A model generated the notes under the pieces. The model did not search any database. It was not told where the DNA came from and worked only from the letters and a program-made list of their open reading frames with translations. From positions 1 to 64,000 of the forward strand of contig NZ_JAHVDV010000024.1 in assembly GCF_051486985.1 (NCBI RefSeq): 64,000 bases of DNA. The letters are read 5' to 3'. Made by a program: the position numbers and the translations under genes. Of the stretch, positions 8,610 through 18,617 are shown in pieces (position 1 is the stretch's first letter; each line of letters starts with the position of its first letter). The DNA comes from CBFFRJ01 sp051486985 (lineage in GTDB: Bacteria > Pseudomonadota > Gammaproteobacteria > Enterobacterales > Enterobacteriaceae).

Positions 8610-9403
8610 AGCGCGCGGGAGTTTTTCTCTTCTTTAATCACAACCGTTTTTTCTTCCTGGTGTAAATACCAGGCTTTGAAATACTTCATGAAACTGTAAA
8701 AGGTCGCGTATAACCCGGTGACCACGCCCACCTTACCGCTGCGCCATGCGCCGCTAAATAAATACCATTTAAAAAACGCACCAATCGCGCTAATAATTCC
8801 ACGGCTGATGGACGGTTTAACATTTTGATATTTGACTAACCTGGACGTGTAATTATTCAGCTTACTGAACACTTCGTGCAGGGAATAAAAGGTATCGTGC
8901 CTTACGCGGCCTGGTATTTTCGCTGACTGCAAAAAGCCTTCGACTTTGTCATCAACCGGGCGATGATTAAAGTGGGCATGCTGCCGGTTAAATAAACGCA
9001 CCGGAAAATCCGGTGAAGATACAGGATATATCGTCCGTATTTCTTCACCCAGCACATACCAGTAACGCGGCAGGCGCCAGGCCTGTCCGGGAGAAGGTTC
9101 TTCGCCCGCCTTGAGCTGGAGAATGAAATTCAGCGTCTGTTCATCGAGGATTTCGTCACTATCCATGCAGAGTACCCAGTCATGGGCCGCCAGGCTGATA
9201 GCGTGATTCATTTGCGCGCCGTGCATGGAATAAGGATGATGGTGCACGGTAAGACCATATTCATGGCAAATATCCAGCGTAGCGTCCGTACTGCCGGAAT
9301 CGAGCACAACGAAATCATCCGCTATCACTAATAGTGGCGGAAGCACCTCACGTAATAAACGAGCCGAATTGCAGGTAAGCAGGCACACCGAAAGCTTGAA
9401 CAT
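8606..9403 (-). CDS. GT2 glycosyltransferase, WaaE/KdtX-like
   Basis: A 265-residue GT-A family 2 glycosyltransferase. Residues 1-20 contain KLSVCLLTCNSA, the nucleotide-sugar site VVLDSGSTDATLD is at about 32-44 and the metal-binding DSDE near 80. The sequence type is that of small LPS-core transferases (WaaE/KdtX/LgtF); no membrane domain is obvious, but the C-terminus is aromatic and basic and may attach peripherally. E. coli carries the unrelated-looking waaH (yibD) at this same yibQ-tdh locus. The acceptor and sugar cannot be read from sequence; a beta-glucosyl or heptosyl transfer to LPS core is plausible. Confidence 0.8.
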   Translation of the reverse strand: MFKLSVCLLTCNSARLLREVLPPLLVIADDFVVLDSGSTDATLDICHEYGLTVHHHPYSMHGAQMNHAISLAAHDWVLCMDSDEILDEQTLNFILQLKAGEEPSPGQAWRLPRYWYVLGEEIRTIYPVSSPDFPVRLFNRQHAHFNHRPVDDKVEGFLQSAKIPGRVRHDTFYSLHEVFSKLNNYTSRLVKYQNVKPSISRGIISAIGAFFKWYLFSGAWRSGKVGVVTGLYATFYSFMKYFKAWYLHQEEKTVVIKEEKNSRAL

Positions 9404-9524
9404 AATTATCCGTAATTAAAAGTTAAACCAATCGTCAACAGACTCTATGTTTAATCCATTTAAAATGTTACGGAAAATGTGCTTATCCTGCTGCTCAGGA
9501 TTAAAAATGTGAAGCAGATAGTAA

Positions 9525-9553
9525 AAAGGCGCCCGCAGGCGCCTTTATTTTTA
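9525..9553 (-). terminator. Terminator downstream of tdh
   Basis: A perfect 9-bp stem (AAAGGCGCC at 9525-9533, GGCGCCTTT at 9538-9546, loop CGCA). It overlaps the region just after the tdh stop; in the minus direction the stem is followed by a short T run. It is nearly symmetric and may also stop plus-strand transcription. Confidence 0.8.
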
Positions 9554-10576
9554 GTCCCAGCTAAGGATGACCTTCCCGGACTGGCCTGAACGCATGGCGT
9601 CGAAACCTTTCTGGAAATCATCAATTCCGAAGCGGTGAGTAATGATGGGTGACAAATCCAGCCCTGACTGAATAAGCGCTGCCATCTTGTACCAGGTTTC
9701 AAACATTTCGCGCCCGTAAATGCCTTTAATAAAGAGACCCTTGAAGATGACTTTATTCCAGTCGATGGACATCTCCGACGGCGGGATACCCAGCAGTGCG
9801 ATGCGGCCGCCGTGATTCATGGTATCCAGCATGCTGCGAAACGCAGGTGGCGCACCTGACATCTCCAGTCCAACATCAAAACCTTCAGTCATGCCAAGCT
9901 CTGCCATCACGTCCGTAAGGTTCTCTTCCGCTACGTTTACCGCACGGGTGACGCCCATTTTACGCGCCAGTTCAAGCCGGTATTCATTTACATCAGTAAT
10001 GACCACATGACGCGCACCGACATGTTTCGCCACTGCCGCAGCCATGATACCAATCGGCCCCGCGCCCGATACCAGCACATCTTCACCCACCAGGTCGAAC
10101 GAGAGCGCCGTATGCACCGCGTTGCCAAAGGGATCAAAGATAGAGGCTAACTCGTCAGAGATATTGTCAGGGATCTTAAAGGCGTTAAACGCAGGAATAA
10201 CCAGGTATTCTGCAAAGCAGCCCGGGCGGTTGACGCCAACCCCAACGGTATTACGGCATAAATGGGTACGCCCGGCACGGCAGTTACGGCAGTGCCCGCA
10301 GGTGATGTGGCCTTCGCCGGAAACACGGTCTCCGAGCTGGAAACCTTTTACTTCCTGACCAATGCCCACCACTTCGCCAACGTATTCGTGCCCGACCACC
10401 ATCGGGACCGGAATGGTTTTTTGCGACCATTCATCCCAGTTGTAGATGTGTACATCGGTGCCACAAATAGCCGTTTTACGAATTTTAATCAGCAGGTCGT
10501 TGTGCCCGACTTCCGGTGCCGGAACGTCGTTCATCCAGATGCCTTCTTCCGCTTTGAGTTTGGATAGCGCTTTCAT
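9551..10576 (-). CDS. tdh: L-threonine 3-dehydrogenase
   Basis: Tdh oxidises L-threonine to 2-amino-3-ketobutyrate with NAD, the first step of threonine breakdown to glycine and acetyl-CoA. The 341 residues match E. coli. Catalytic zinc ligands are visible as C38 and H63-E64 (VVGHEYVG); the structural zinc cysteines are C93, C96, C99 and C107; the NAD-binding GAGPIG is near residue 172. It follows kbl with a 9-base gap, the standard kbl-tdh operon, in which the E. coli genes are controlled by Lrp. Confidence 0.97.
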   Translation of the reverse strand: MKALSKLKAEEGIWMNDVPAPEVGHNDLLIKIRKTAICGTDVHIYNWDEWSQKTIPVPMVVGHEYVGEVVGIGQEVKGFQLGDRVSGEGHITCGHCRNCRAGRTHLCRNTVGVGVNRPGCFAEYLVIPAFNAFKIPDNISDELASIFDPFGNAVHTALSFDLVGEDVLVSGAGPIGIMAAAVAKHVGARHVVITDVNEYRLELARKMGVTRAVNVAEENLTDVMAELGMTEGFDVGLEMSGAPPAFRSMLDTMNHGGRIALLGIPPSEMSIDWNKVIFKGLFIKGIYGREMFETWYKMAALIQSGLDLSPIITHRFGIDDFQKGFDAMRSGQSGKVILSWD

Positions 10577-10585
10577 CTTACGTCC

Positions 10586-11782
<1,197 letters not shown>

Positions 11783-11841
11783 CGCAATTCTCCAGACAGC
11801 GCAAATTTCGGAACATATTACCCAAAGCTATACGTTGATAC

Positions 11842-11859
11842 GAGATGACGCATCATCTC
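11842..11859. promoter_or_regulatory. Inverted repeat in the kbl-hldD divergent region
   Basis: GAGATGA and TCATCTC, 7 bp each with spacer CGCA, form a perfect dyad 60 bases upstream of the kbl start in the 216-base divergent gap. It could be a regulator site; I do not recognise the protein that would bind it. Confidence 0.4.
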
Positions 11860-11945
11860 ATGAAGATTTTGCAGCATAAATCACGTGTAACGAGAGGGTC
11901 GGGCGGCGAATGGCTGTAGGGTCTGCAATGAAATGGTATGATTAA

Positions 11946-11973
11946 AGACATTCGTGTCTGAGATAGTCTCAGA
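11946..11973 (+). promoter_or_regulatory. Paired small dyads in the hldD leader
   Basis: AGACA-TTCG-TGTCT (11946-11959) overlaps TCTGAGA-TAG-TCTCAGA (11957-11973), so the two hairpins are mutually exclusive. They end 25 bases before the hldD start. This geometry could serve as an RNA switch or operator, or be chance; no known motif is matched. Confidence 0.35.
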
Positions 11974-11998
11974 GCTCCACAATTCAAAGGTTACAGTT

Positions 11999-12943
11999 AT
12001 GATCATCGTTACCGGCGGCGCGGGCTTTATCGGCAGCAACATCGTTAAAGCTCTGAATGACAAAGGCATCACCGACATCCTGGTGGTAGACAACCTGAAA
12101 GATGGCACCAAGTTCGTCAATCTGGTGGATCTGAATATCGCTGACTATATGGATAAAGAAGATTTTCTTATCCAGGTGATGGCGGGCGAAGAGTTCGGCG
12201 ATATCGAGGCAGTTTTCCATGAGGGTGCTTGTTCCTCTACCACCGAGTGGGACGGCAAGTACATGATGGATAACAACTATCAGTACTCTAAAGAAGTGCT
12301 TCATTATTGCCTTGAGCGTGAAATTCCGTTCCTCTACGCCTCGTCTGCGGCCACCTACGGTGGCCGCACCAGCGACTTTATTGAATCACGTGAATATGAA
12401 AAACCGCTGAACGTCTACGGCTACTCCAAGTTCCTGTTTGATGAATATGTGCGTCAGATCCTGCCGGAGGCAAACTCTCCGGTTGTCGGTTTCCGTTACT
12501 TCAACGTCTATGGCCCGCGTGAAGGTCACAAAGGCAGCATGGCGAGCGTGGCTTTCCACCTCAATACCCAGCTCAATAACGACGAGAGTCCGAAACTGTT
12601 CGAAGGCAGCGACAACTTCAAGCGTGACTTCGTCTATGTGGGTGACGTTGCAGCCGTAAACCTGTGGTTCTGGGAAAACGGCGTATCCGGTATTTTCAAC
12701 CTCGGCACCGGCCGTGCGGAATCTTTCCAGGCCGTGGCAGACGCAGCGCTGGCGTTCCACCAGAAAGGCAGCCTCGAATACATCCCGTTCCCGGACAAGC
12801 TGAAAGGTCGCTACCAGGCGTTCACCCAGGCGGACCTGACAAACCTGCGTGCAGCAGGCTACGACAAGCCGTTCAAAACCGTTGCCGAAGGCGTGGCCGA
12901 GTACATGGCCTGGCTGAACCGCGATAATGGCACCCATTCATAA
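11999..12943 (+). CDS. hldD: ADP-L-glycero-D-manno-heptose 6-epimerase
   Basis: HldD (RfaD) epimerises ADP-D-glycero-D-manno-heptose to the L,D form that WaaC and WaaF add to the LPS inner core. It is an extended short-chain dehydrogenase: NAD(P)-binding GGAGFIGSNI at about residues 6-15 and the YxxxK catalytic pair in YGYSKF near residues 140-144. The 314 residues are a few longer than the E. coli protein because of a divergent C-terminus. The ATG at 11999 is chosen since homologues begin MIIVTGG. It opens the waa block. Confidence 0.96.
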   Translation: MIIVTGGAGFIGSNIVKALNDKGITDILVVDNLKDGTKFVNLVDLNIADYMDKEDFLIQVMAGEEFGDIEAVFHEGACSSTTEWDGKYMMDNNYQYSKEVLHYCLEREIPFLYASSAATYGGRTSDFIESREYEKPLNVYGYSKFLFDEYVRQILPEANSPVVGFRYFNVYGPREGHKGSMASVAFHLNTQLNNDESPKLFEGSDNFKRDFVYVGDVAAVNLWFWENGVSGIFNLGTGRAESFQAVADAALAFHQKGSLEYIPFPDKLKGRYQAFTQADLTNLRAAGYDKPFKTVAEGVAEYMAWLNRDNGTHS

Positions 12944-13058
12944 AATCATTTAAGCGGTATCAAGGCGGCAACAGAGTGAGTCCCCGGGCGCACAGAATAT
13001 GCGGTGTGACTGGGGTGAACAAAGGCCGCCAACGCAGAGACAGCTTGAAGGATGAAAT
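12944..13058. repeat. ERIC element inside the hldD-waaF operon
   Basis: The core GTGAGTCCCCGGG ... GTGTGACTGGGGTGAAC, flanked by CAAGGCGGCAA on the left and CGCCAACGCAGAGACAGCTTGAAGGATGA on the right, follows the ERIC consensus along its full length. It occupies the whole gap between hldD and waaF, and its right end (GAAGG) lies 11-15 bases before the waaF start and may serve as its ribosome-binding site. Confidence 0.9.
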
Positions 13059-13060
13059 GA

Positions 13061-14107
13061 ATGAAAATATTGGTGGTTGGCCCGTCATGGGTGGGCGACA
13101 TGATGATGTCGCAGAGTCTCTATCGCACGCTCAGGGCGCGCTTTCCCCAGGCTTCAATAGACGTGATGGCGCCCGCGTGGTGCCGTCCGCTGTTGTCGCG
13201 CATGCCGGAAGTGAATGAAGCTATCCCGATGCCGCTAGGCCACGGGGCGCTGGAAATTGGCGAACGCCGCAAGCTGGGCCACAGCCTGCGCCATAAGGGC
13301 TATGACCGTTCTTACGTGCTGCCCAACTCCTTTAAATCAGCCCTGGTGCCCTTTTTTGCAAAGGTTCCGCATCGCACCGGCTGGCGGGGCGAAATGCGCT
13401 ACGGTTTGCTCAACGATATCCGCGTACTGGACAAGCAGGCCTGGCCGTTAATGGTGGAACGCTATGTGGCCTTAGCGTATGACAAGGGAGTGATGGCCTC
13501 AGCCAGCGATTTGCCCCAGCCGCTGCTCTGGCCGCAGTTACAGGTCAATGACGGCGAGAAATTGCAAACCTGCGCTGCGTTTTCGCTCTCATCAGAACGT
13601 CAGATTATAGGGTTTTGCCCAGGCGCGGAATTTGGCCCGGCCAAGCGCTGGCCGCACTACCATTACGCGGAACTGGCAAAACAGCTTATTGATGAAGGCT
13701 TTCAGGTGGTGCTGTTCGGCTCCGCTAAAGACCACGAGGCGGGTAATCAAATCCTCGCCTCCCTCAGCGTTGAACAGCAGGCGTGGTGCCGCAATCTGGC
13801 CGGTGAAACCCAGCTTGAGCAGGCGGTAATTCTTATCGCCTCGTGCAAGGCCGTGGTCAGCAATGACTCAGGGTTAATGCATGTGGCTGCCGCCCTTAAT
13901 CGCCCGCTGGTCGCCCTCTATGGGCCGAGCAGTCCGGACTTTACCCCCCCGCTCTCCCATAAAGCACGGGTGATTCGTCTGATTACGGGCTACCACAAAG
14001 TCCGTAAAGGCGATGCGGCAGAAGGTTATCACCAGAGCCTGATCGACATTACGCCGGAGCGGGTACTGAACGAACTGAACGACCTGCTGTTGAACGAAGA
14101 AGGGTAA
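13061..14107 (+). CDS. waaF: ADP-heptose:LPS heptosyltransferase II
   Basis: WaaF adds the second L,D-heptose to HepI of the LPS inner core. The 348 residues form a GT-B family 9 glycosyltransferase: N-terminal KILVVGPSWVGDMMMSQSLY and the C-terminal donor site VSNDSGLMHVAAALNRPLVALYGPSSPDFTPPL. Length and motifs match E. coli WaaF (RfaF). The ATG sits directly behind an ERIC element. waaC begins three bases after its stop, so hldD-waaF-waaC form one operon. Confidence 0.97.
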   Translation: MKILVVGPSWVGDMMMSQSLYRTLRARFPQASIDVMAPAWCRPLLSRMPEVNEAIPMPLGHGALEIGERRKLGHSLRHKGYDRSYVLPNSFKSALVPFFAKVPHRTGWRGEMRYGLLNDIRVLDKQAWPLMVERYVALAYDKGVMASASDLPQPLLWPQLQVNDGEKLQTCAAFSLSSERQIIGFCPGAEFGPAKRWPHYHYAELAKQLIDEGFQVVLFGSAKDHEAGNQILASLSVEQQAWCRNLAGETQLEQAVILIASCKAVVSNDSGLMHVAAALNRPLVALYGPSSPDFTPPLSHKARVIRLITGYHKVRKGDAAEGYHQSLIDITPERVLNELNDLLLNEEG

Positions 14108-14110
14108 CGC

Positions 14111-15094
14111 ATGCGGGTTCTGATCGTGAAAACCTCCTCAATGGGCGATGTGCTGCATACGCTTCCGGCACTGACAGACGCTGCGCGCGCCATGCCGGGC
14201 ATTCGTTTTGACTGGGTCGTGGAAGAGGGCTTTGCCCAGATCCCCTCCTGGCATGAAAATGTTGAACGGGTGATCCCGGTGGCTATCCGACGCTGGCGCA
14301 AAGCCTGGTTCTCCCCAGCGGTAAAGGCGGAGCGACGGGCGTTTCGTCATGCCGTCCAGGCAGAGCAGTATGACGCCATCATCGACGCCCAGGGACTGGT
14401 AAAGAGCGCGGCGCTGGTCACCCGCCTCGCACATGGCATAAAACATGGTATGGACTGGCAGAGCGCACGCGAACCGCTGGCAAGCCTGTTCTACAACCGT
14501 CGCCATTCGATTGCCAAGCAACAGCACGCGGTGGAACGCACCCGTGAACTGTTTGCGAAAAGCCTGGGGTATGCGAAGCCGAAGACCGAGGGTGATTACG
14601 CTATTGCTCGTCATTTCCCCGGCAGCCGCAGTCATGACACGCCCTACGCCGTGTTTTTACATGCCACCACCCGCGACGACAAACACTGGCCGGAAAACCA
14701 CTGGCGTGACCTGATTGGCCTGCTGGCAAACAGCGGCCTGCAGATCAAACTGCCGTGGGGCGCACCGCACGAGGAGGCCCGCGCGAAACGGCTGGCCGAA
14801 GGCTATGATTTTGTGGAGGTACTGCCGCGCATGAGCCTTGAGCGCGTGGCGCAGGTGCTCGCCGGTGCCCGCTGCGTGGTCTCTGTCGACACCGGACTGA
14901 GTCACCTGACCGCCGCCCTGGATCGTCCGAACATTACCCTTTACGGCCCCACGGACCCCGGACTTATCGGCGGCTATGGAAAAAATCAATATATCTGCCG
15001 CCCGCAACAGTCATCGCAATTAAGTGACCTTGACGCCACGGCGGTTTTTGCACAATTACAGCCTTTGCTGAAAGCAGAGAGTGACTATGTCTGA
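14111..15094 (+). CDS. waaC: LPS heptosyltransferase I
   Basis: WaaC adds the first heptose to Kdo2-lipid A at the cytoplasmic face of the inner membrane. The 327 residues form a GT9 protein with the N-terminal RVLIVKTSSMGDVLHTLPAL, the acceptor-binding aspartate in MGD, and the C-terminal VSVDTGLSHLTAALDRPNITLYGPTDPGLIGG. It starts three bases after waaF and overlaps the start of waaQ by eight bases, which points to coupled translation of the heptosyltransferase genes. Confidence 0.97.
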   Translation: MRVLIVKTSSMGDVLHTLPALTDAARAMPGIRFDWVVEEGFAQIPSWHENVERVIPVAIRRWRKAWFSPAVKAERRAFRHAVQAEQYDAIIDAQGLVKSAALVTRLAHGIKHGMDWQSAREPLASLFYNRRHSIAKQQHAVERTRELFAKSLGYAKPKTEGDYAIARHFPGSRSHDTPYAVFLHATTRDDKHWPENHWRDLIGLLANSGLQIKLPWGAPHEEARAKRLAEGYDFVEVLPRMSLERVAQVLAGARCVVSVDTGLSHLTAALDRPNITLYGPTDPGLIGGYGKNQYICRPQQSSQLSDLDATAVFAQLQPLLKAESDYV

Positions 15095-16190
15095 TTTTTT
15101 TACGCCGGAACGCCCACCAAAGCGTGTGCTGATCGTTAAGCTACGCCACCACGGGGATGTCCTGCTCACCTCGCCGGTTTTTACCGTGCTGAAAAAAAAC
15201 TGGCCGGATGTCGAAGTCGACGCGCTGGTCTATGACGATACTCAGGCGATGCTCACCAGCCATCCGTACATCGATCAGGTGCATACCATCGGCCGTAACT
15301 GGCGCAAAAAAGGGTGGTTTGAACAGCTTCGCCTCTATCGTGCGCTGCTGAAAAAACTCAAATCACGCCACTACGACGTGCTGATCAATCTGACCGAGCA
15401 CTGGCATGGTGCACGCCTTGCCCGACGTCTGAAACCGCGCGTCTCCGTCGGCTTTAAGCCGGATAAACGTGGTGGCCTGGCGCGTCGCCGCTGGGTTAAA
15501 TCGTTTACGACGCTTTACCCGGCAATTCAGGACAACAGCCGTCATATGGTAGAGGTGAACCTGGATGCACTGCGTCGCATTGGTATTCACCCACAGACGG
15601 CGGAAGATAAACACACCCTCTTTGTGCCGGGTGAAGCCGCTGAAGCGGTGATTGCAGAGAAGCTGGCCGGTTTTGGCCTCAGCAGTAAGTCCTACATTCT
15701 GGTGCACCCCACCTCCCGCTGGATGTTTAAGGCCTGGCAAATCGATGCCCTCGCCGCGACCATTGATAACCTTGCGGCCCGTGGCCTGCCGATTATCCTT
15801 TCCGCCGCGCCATCAAAAGACGAGACGGAATACATGGATGCGCTACGGGCGGCGCTCACGCAGCCGGTATTCGATTTAAGCGGTCAGCTGAATCTGAAAG
15901 AGCTGGGTGCGCTGATGAAACATGCCCGGATCTACTTTGGTGTCGACTCGATGCCGATGCACCTCGCCAGCGCCGTGGGTACCCCGACCGTGGCAATCTT
16001 TGGTCCGACCGGGGCCATTAAATGGGCACCGTGGGGGGTGAATTATCGGGTGATTACCGCCGGATTTACCTGCCAGCCCTGTGGCAAAGCGGGCTGTGGT
16101 GACAGCGGTGTCTCTGACTGTATTACCGCCATCACCCCGCAACAGGTGCTGAGCGCCATCGATACTCTGCTGCTGGAATACCCTGCATGA
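15087..16190 (+). CDS. waaQ: LPS heptosyltransferase III WaaQ
   Basis: WaaQ adds the branching heptose III to HepII of the inner core. The 367 residues form a third GT9 member with RVLIVKLRHHGDVLLTSPVF at about residues 13-32 and the donor motif FGVDSMPMHLASAVGTPTVAIFGPTG near the C-terminus. The ATG at 15087 overlaps waaC; a GTG two codons earlier is an alternative. Its stop overlaps the next start as ATGA. Confidence 0.95.
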   Translation: MSDFFTPERPPKRVLIVKLRHHGDVLLTSPVFTVLKKNWPDVEVDALVYDDTQAMLTSHPYIDQVHTIGRNWRKKGWFEQLRLYRALLKKLKSRHYDVLINLTEHWHGARLARRLKPRVSVGFKPDKRGGLARRRWVKSFTTLYPAIQDNSRHMVEVNLDALRRIGIHPQTAEDKHTLFVPGEAAEAVIAEKLAGFGLSSKSYILVHPTSRWMFKAWQIDALAATIDNLAARGLPIILSAAPSKDETEYMDALRAALTQPVFDLSGQLNLKELGALMKHARIYFGVDSMPMHLASAVGTPTVAIFGPTGAIKWAPWGVNYRVITAGFTCQPCGKAGCGDSGVSDCITAITPQQVLSAIDTLLLEYPA

Positions 16191-17296
16191 AGCTGGCGAT
16201 TGTCCGACAAACCTACAACCCCAATGGCGGCGCGGAACGCTTTGTCTCCCGTGCCCTGAACGTGCTCGCGCGCACGACCTCACTGGACGTCACGCTTATC
16301 GCCCGTCAGTGGGAGGATGCCGCAGGCTGGCAAACCTTAACCGTCAACCCCCCGTTTCGTAATCGCCTGAGCCGGGAGGCCGGTTTTGCTGACGCGGCTG
16401 CGGCGCAGTTTGCCCGCTTCGACATTGTTCAGAGCCATGAGCGTATTCCGGGTGCCACCCTCTTTCGTGCGGGCGATGGCGTGCATGCCACCTGGCTTGA
16501 GCAGTATGGTCGCATCCAGTCACCGCTGGCGCGCTGGGCGCAGTCTTTCAGTAAGTATCACCGTTATATTCTGCAGGCTGAAACGACGATGTTTACGCAC
16601 CCGGCGCTGCGCAGGGTTATCTGTAATTCAAAAATGGTGCGTGATGACATCGCCCGCCGCTTTGCCCTGCCGGACGATAAGCTCACCGTCATCTATAACG
16701 GGGTCGATACGGCCCACTTCCATCCGAGGGTGAAAAGCCGATCACAGCGTGACGCGCTGGGCATCCCGACTGATGCACCGGTCCTGGCGTACGTCGGGTC
16801 GGGCTTTAGTCGCAAAGGGGTGGCGACGGCGCTGAAGGCGATAGCTGCGCATAATGATGTCTGGCTGCTGGTGGCCGGGCGCGACAAACATGCGCGCAAG
16901 TTTGAAAAGCTGGCCCAGACTCTGGGCGTGGCATCCCGCGTGCGTTTTCTGGGGCCGGTGGCCGATGTGCGTGAAGTCTACGGTTCTGCGGACGCGTTAA
17001 TTCTGCCCACACTCTACGATCCCTTCCCGAACGTCTGCGTCGAAGCACTGGCCTGTGGACTCCCGCTGTTCACCAGCCACGGCTGCGGTGCCGCAGAGTG
17101 GATTGAAGAAGGTGTGAACGGCTGGGTATGCGATGCGCTCGACAGTAAAGGCTATCAGAAGGCGATAGCCGCGTGGCTCGACGGCATGAAAAAAGGGGAG
17201 GATTATGCGACAGCCGCCCGTGCGACTGCCGAACCTTATACCCTGGAGAGAATGGCAGAAGAGCTACAGGCGCTTTATCGTGATCTGCTGCGCTGA
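16187..17296 (+). CDS. wabG: WabG-like GT4 LPS-core glycosyltransferase
   Basis: A 369-residue GT-B family 4 transferase. The N-terminus (LAIVRQTYNPNGGAERFVSR), the QSHERIPG segment near residue 82 and the donor motif ILPTLYDPFPNVCVEAL follow Klebsiella WabG and not E. coli WaaG. WabG transfers galacturonic acid from UDP-GalA to HepII, which gives a phosphate-free, GalA-charged inner core. This assignment is by sequence resemblance only; a UDP-glucose donor cannot be excluded. It overlaps waaQ by four bases and its 3' end overlaps the opposite-strand GT4 gene by 22 bases. Confidence 0.8.
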   Translation: MKLAIVRQTYNPNGGAERFVSRALNVLARTTSLDVTLIARQWEDAAGWQTLTVNPPFRNRLSREAGFADAAAAQFARFDIVQSHERIPGATLFRAGDGVHATWLEQYGRIQSPLARWAQSFSKYHRYILQAETTMFTHPALRRVICNSKMVRDDIARRFALPDDKLTVIYNGVDTAHFHPRVKSRSQRDALGIPTDAPVLAYVGSGFSRKGVATALKAIAAHNDVWLLVAGRDKHARKFEKLAQTLGVASRVRFLGPVADVREVYGSADALILPTLYDPFPNVCVEALACGLPLFTSHGCGAAEWIEEGVNGWVCDALDSKGYQKAIAAWLDGMKKGEDYATAARATAEPYTLERMAEELQALYRDLLR

Positions 17297-18378
17297 GCAG
17301 CATCGGTAAAGACCTTCTCCATTGCCGTAAGCATACATTCACGCGTGAAGTGGGCGCACAGGTACTCATACCCCTGTTGCGCCAGCTTCTCACGTAAATG
17401 AGCGTCGCGGTATAGCGTCATAATGGCATTGTACAGCGCTGTCTCGTCGCGCTGGCCAATCAGCAGCCCGGTCTTACCGTTAATGACCGCGTCCCCTGTT
17501 CCCCCTGCGTCCGTCGCGATAGTGGCGATACGTGAAGCCAGCGACTGTAATACGCCCTGCGGCAGGCCTTCCATATCATGCGAGGGACTCAGCGCAATAT
17601 CGAACGCCGGGAAAAAAGACTCCGGATCGCTACGGTGCCCCGTCATGATGACACGCTCCTGTAACCCCAGTTCGATGACCTGCTGCTCCAGCGTGGCTTT
17701 GTACGTCCCTTCACCGACGATAACCAGCTTCACCTCAGGGTGTTCAATCCGGGCTAACGCCCGCAGCAGCACGCTGTGCCCTTTATTGGGCCGTAAATGT
17801 GAAACGACGCCGAGCAGAAAATCATGCTGGCTGAGGCCGCAACGGGCTCTGGCCGCCTGCTTGTCGGCAGGATGAAAGCGGCCAGTGTCGACGCCGCTTG
17901 GCACCGACGTGCTTTGCGCCATCGGCACACCGATATCCGCCATCTGCTGGCGTAACGCTTCTCCCGTGGTCACGATATGCGCACAGGCTTTGCGAAACAG
18001 CCAGCGCGTGGTCCAGTTATTGCGCGGGACACCCGACGCATGGCGCGTCCGCACCAGGGGTACGGGCGTGCCGAGCGTGAGATTGGCCAGGGCCACCAGC
18101 CAGGTATCGGCAGAATTGTGACTATTTATGACATCAATCGTCGCCCGATTTTCACTAAGCCAGCGACGAAGCGCCTGTAAGTTTTTGAGGTTTTTACGCT
18201 TAAGCGGCATCGTTACCACATTGAGTCCCGCCTCGCGTGCCAGTGCATGGAGCGGCGCACTCTCCGGGCAAAGCAGGGTTACCTGATGGCCGCGCTGAAT
18301 CAACCCGACGGATTCATTGATAATGCGTAATGGCTGCCCGCCCTTGCCACCATCGGCTTCTGTGTGAACGATATGCAT
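17275..18378 (-). CDS. GT4 glycosyltransferase, opposite strand in the waa cluster
   Basis: A 367-residue GT-B family 4 protein. N-terminal HTEADGGKGGQPLRI is the acceptor-side glycine-rich loop; the C-terminal half has GVVSHLRPNKGH (about 185-196) and the donor-binding EGLPQGVLQSLASR near 267-280. It is the only core-cluster gene on the minus strand, ending inside wabG, with a good ribosome-binding site (CAGGAAAAAT) before its ATG. It probably adds an outer-core sugar such as hexose or HexNAc, but neither donor nor acceptor is readable. Similar genes sit among wabH/wabN-type genes in related genera. Confidence 0.78.
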   Translation of the reverse strand: MHIVHTEADGGKGGQPLRIINESVGLIQRGHQVTLLCPESAPLHALAREAGLNVVTMPLKRKNLKNLQALRRWLSENRATIDVINSHNSADTWLVALANLTLGTPVPLVRTRHASGVPRNNWTTRWLFRKACAHIVTTGEALRQQMADIGVPMAQSTSVPSGVDTGRFHPADKQAARARCGLSQHDFLLGVVSHLRPNKGHSVLLRALARIEHPEVKLVIVGEGTYKATLEQQVIELGLQERVIMTGHRSDPESFFPAFDIALSPSHDMEGLPQGVLQSLASRIATIATDAGGTGDAVINGKTGLLIGQRDETALYNAIMTLYRDAHLREKLAQQGYEYLCAHFTRECMLTAMEKVFTDAAQRSRSR

Positions 18379-18617
18379 ATTTTTCCTGTTGTGAGCTAAC
18401 GGCCTGATTCGCGTAGTATATACTTTGCCAAGAGGACGTAAGTACCCGTTGGCTAAATCGGTTGCAGATTAATCTTGCTTACAAACATTGGCCTTCTGTC
18501 AGTTACGCTTCTATGTTAATTTCCACTGTCTTTTAATTCCCGCTTAAACGTGGAATTTCTGAAAGCTTTGCTAAGCAACTGGTAAAGATGCCCATTTCCT
18601 TAACCTGTCAAAAAAAT

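Noticed and set aside
13061..14107. Reading the ERIC-encoded ATG-containing frames before waaF as an alternative gene start
   Set aside because: The homologous WaaF start (MKILVVGPSWVGD) is at 13061; upstream frames consist of ERIC sequence.
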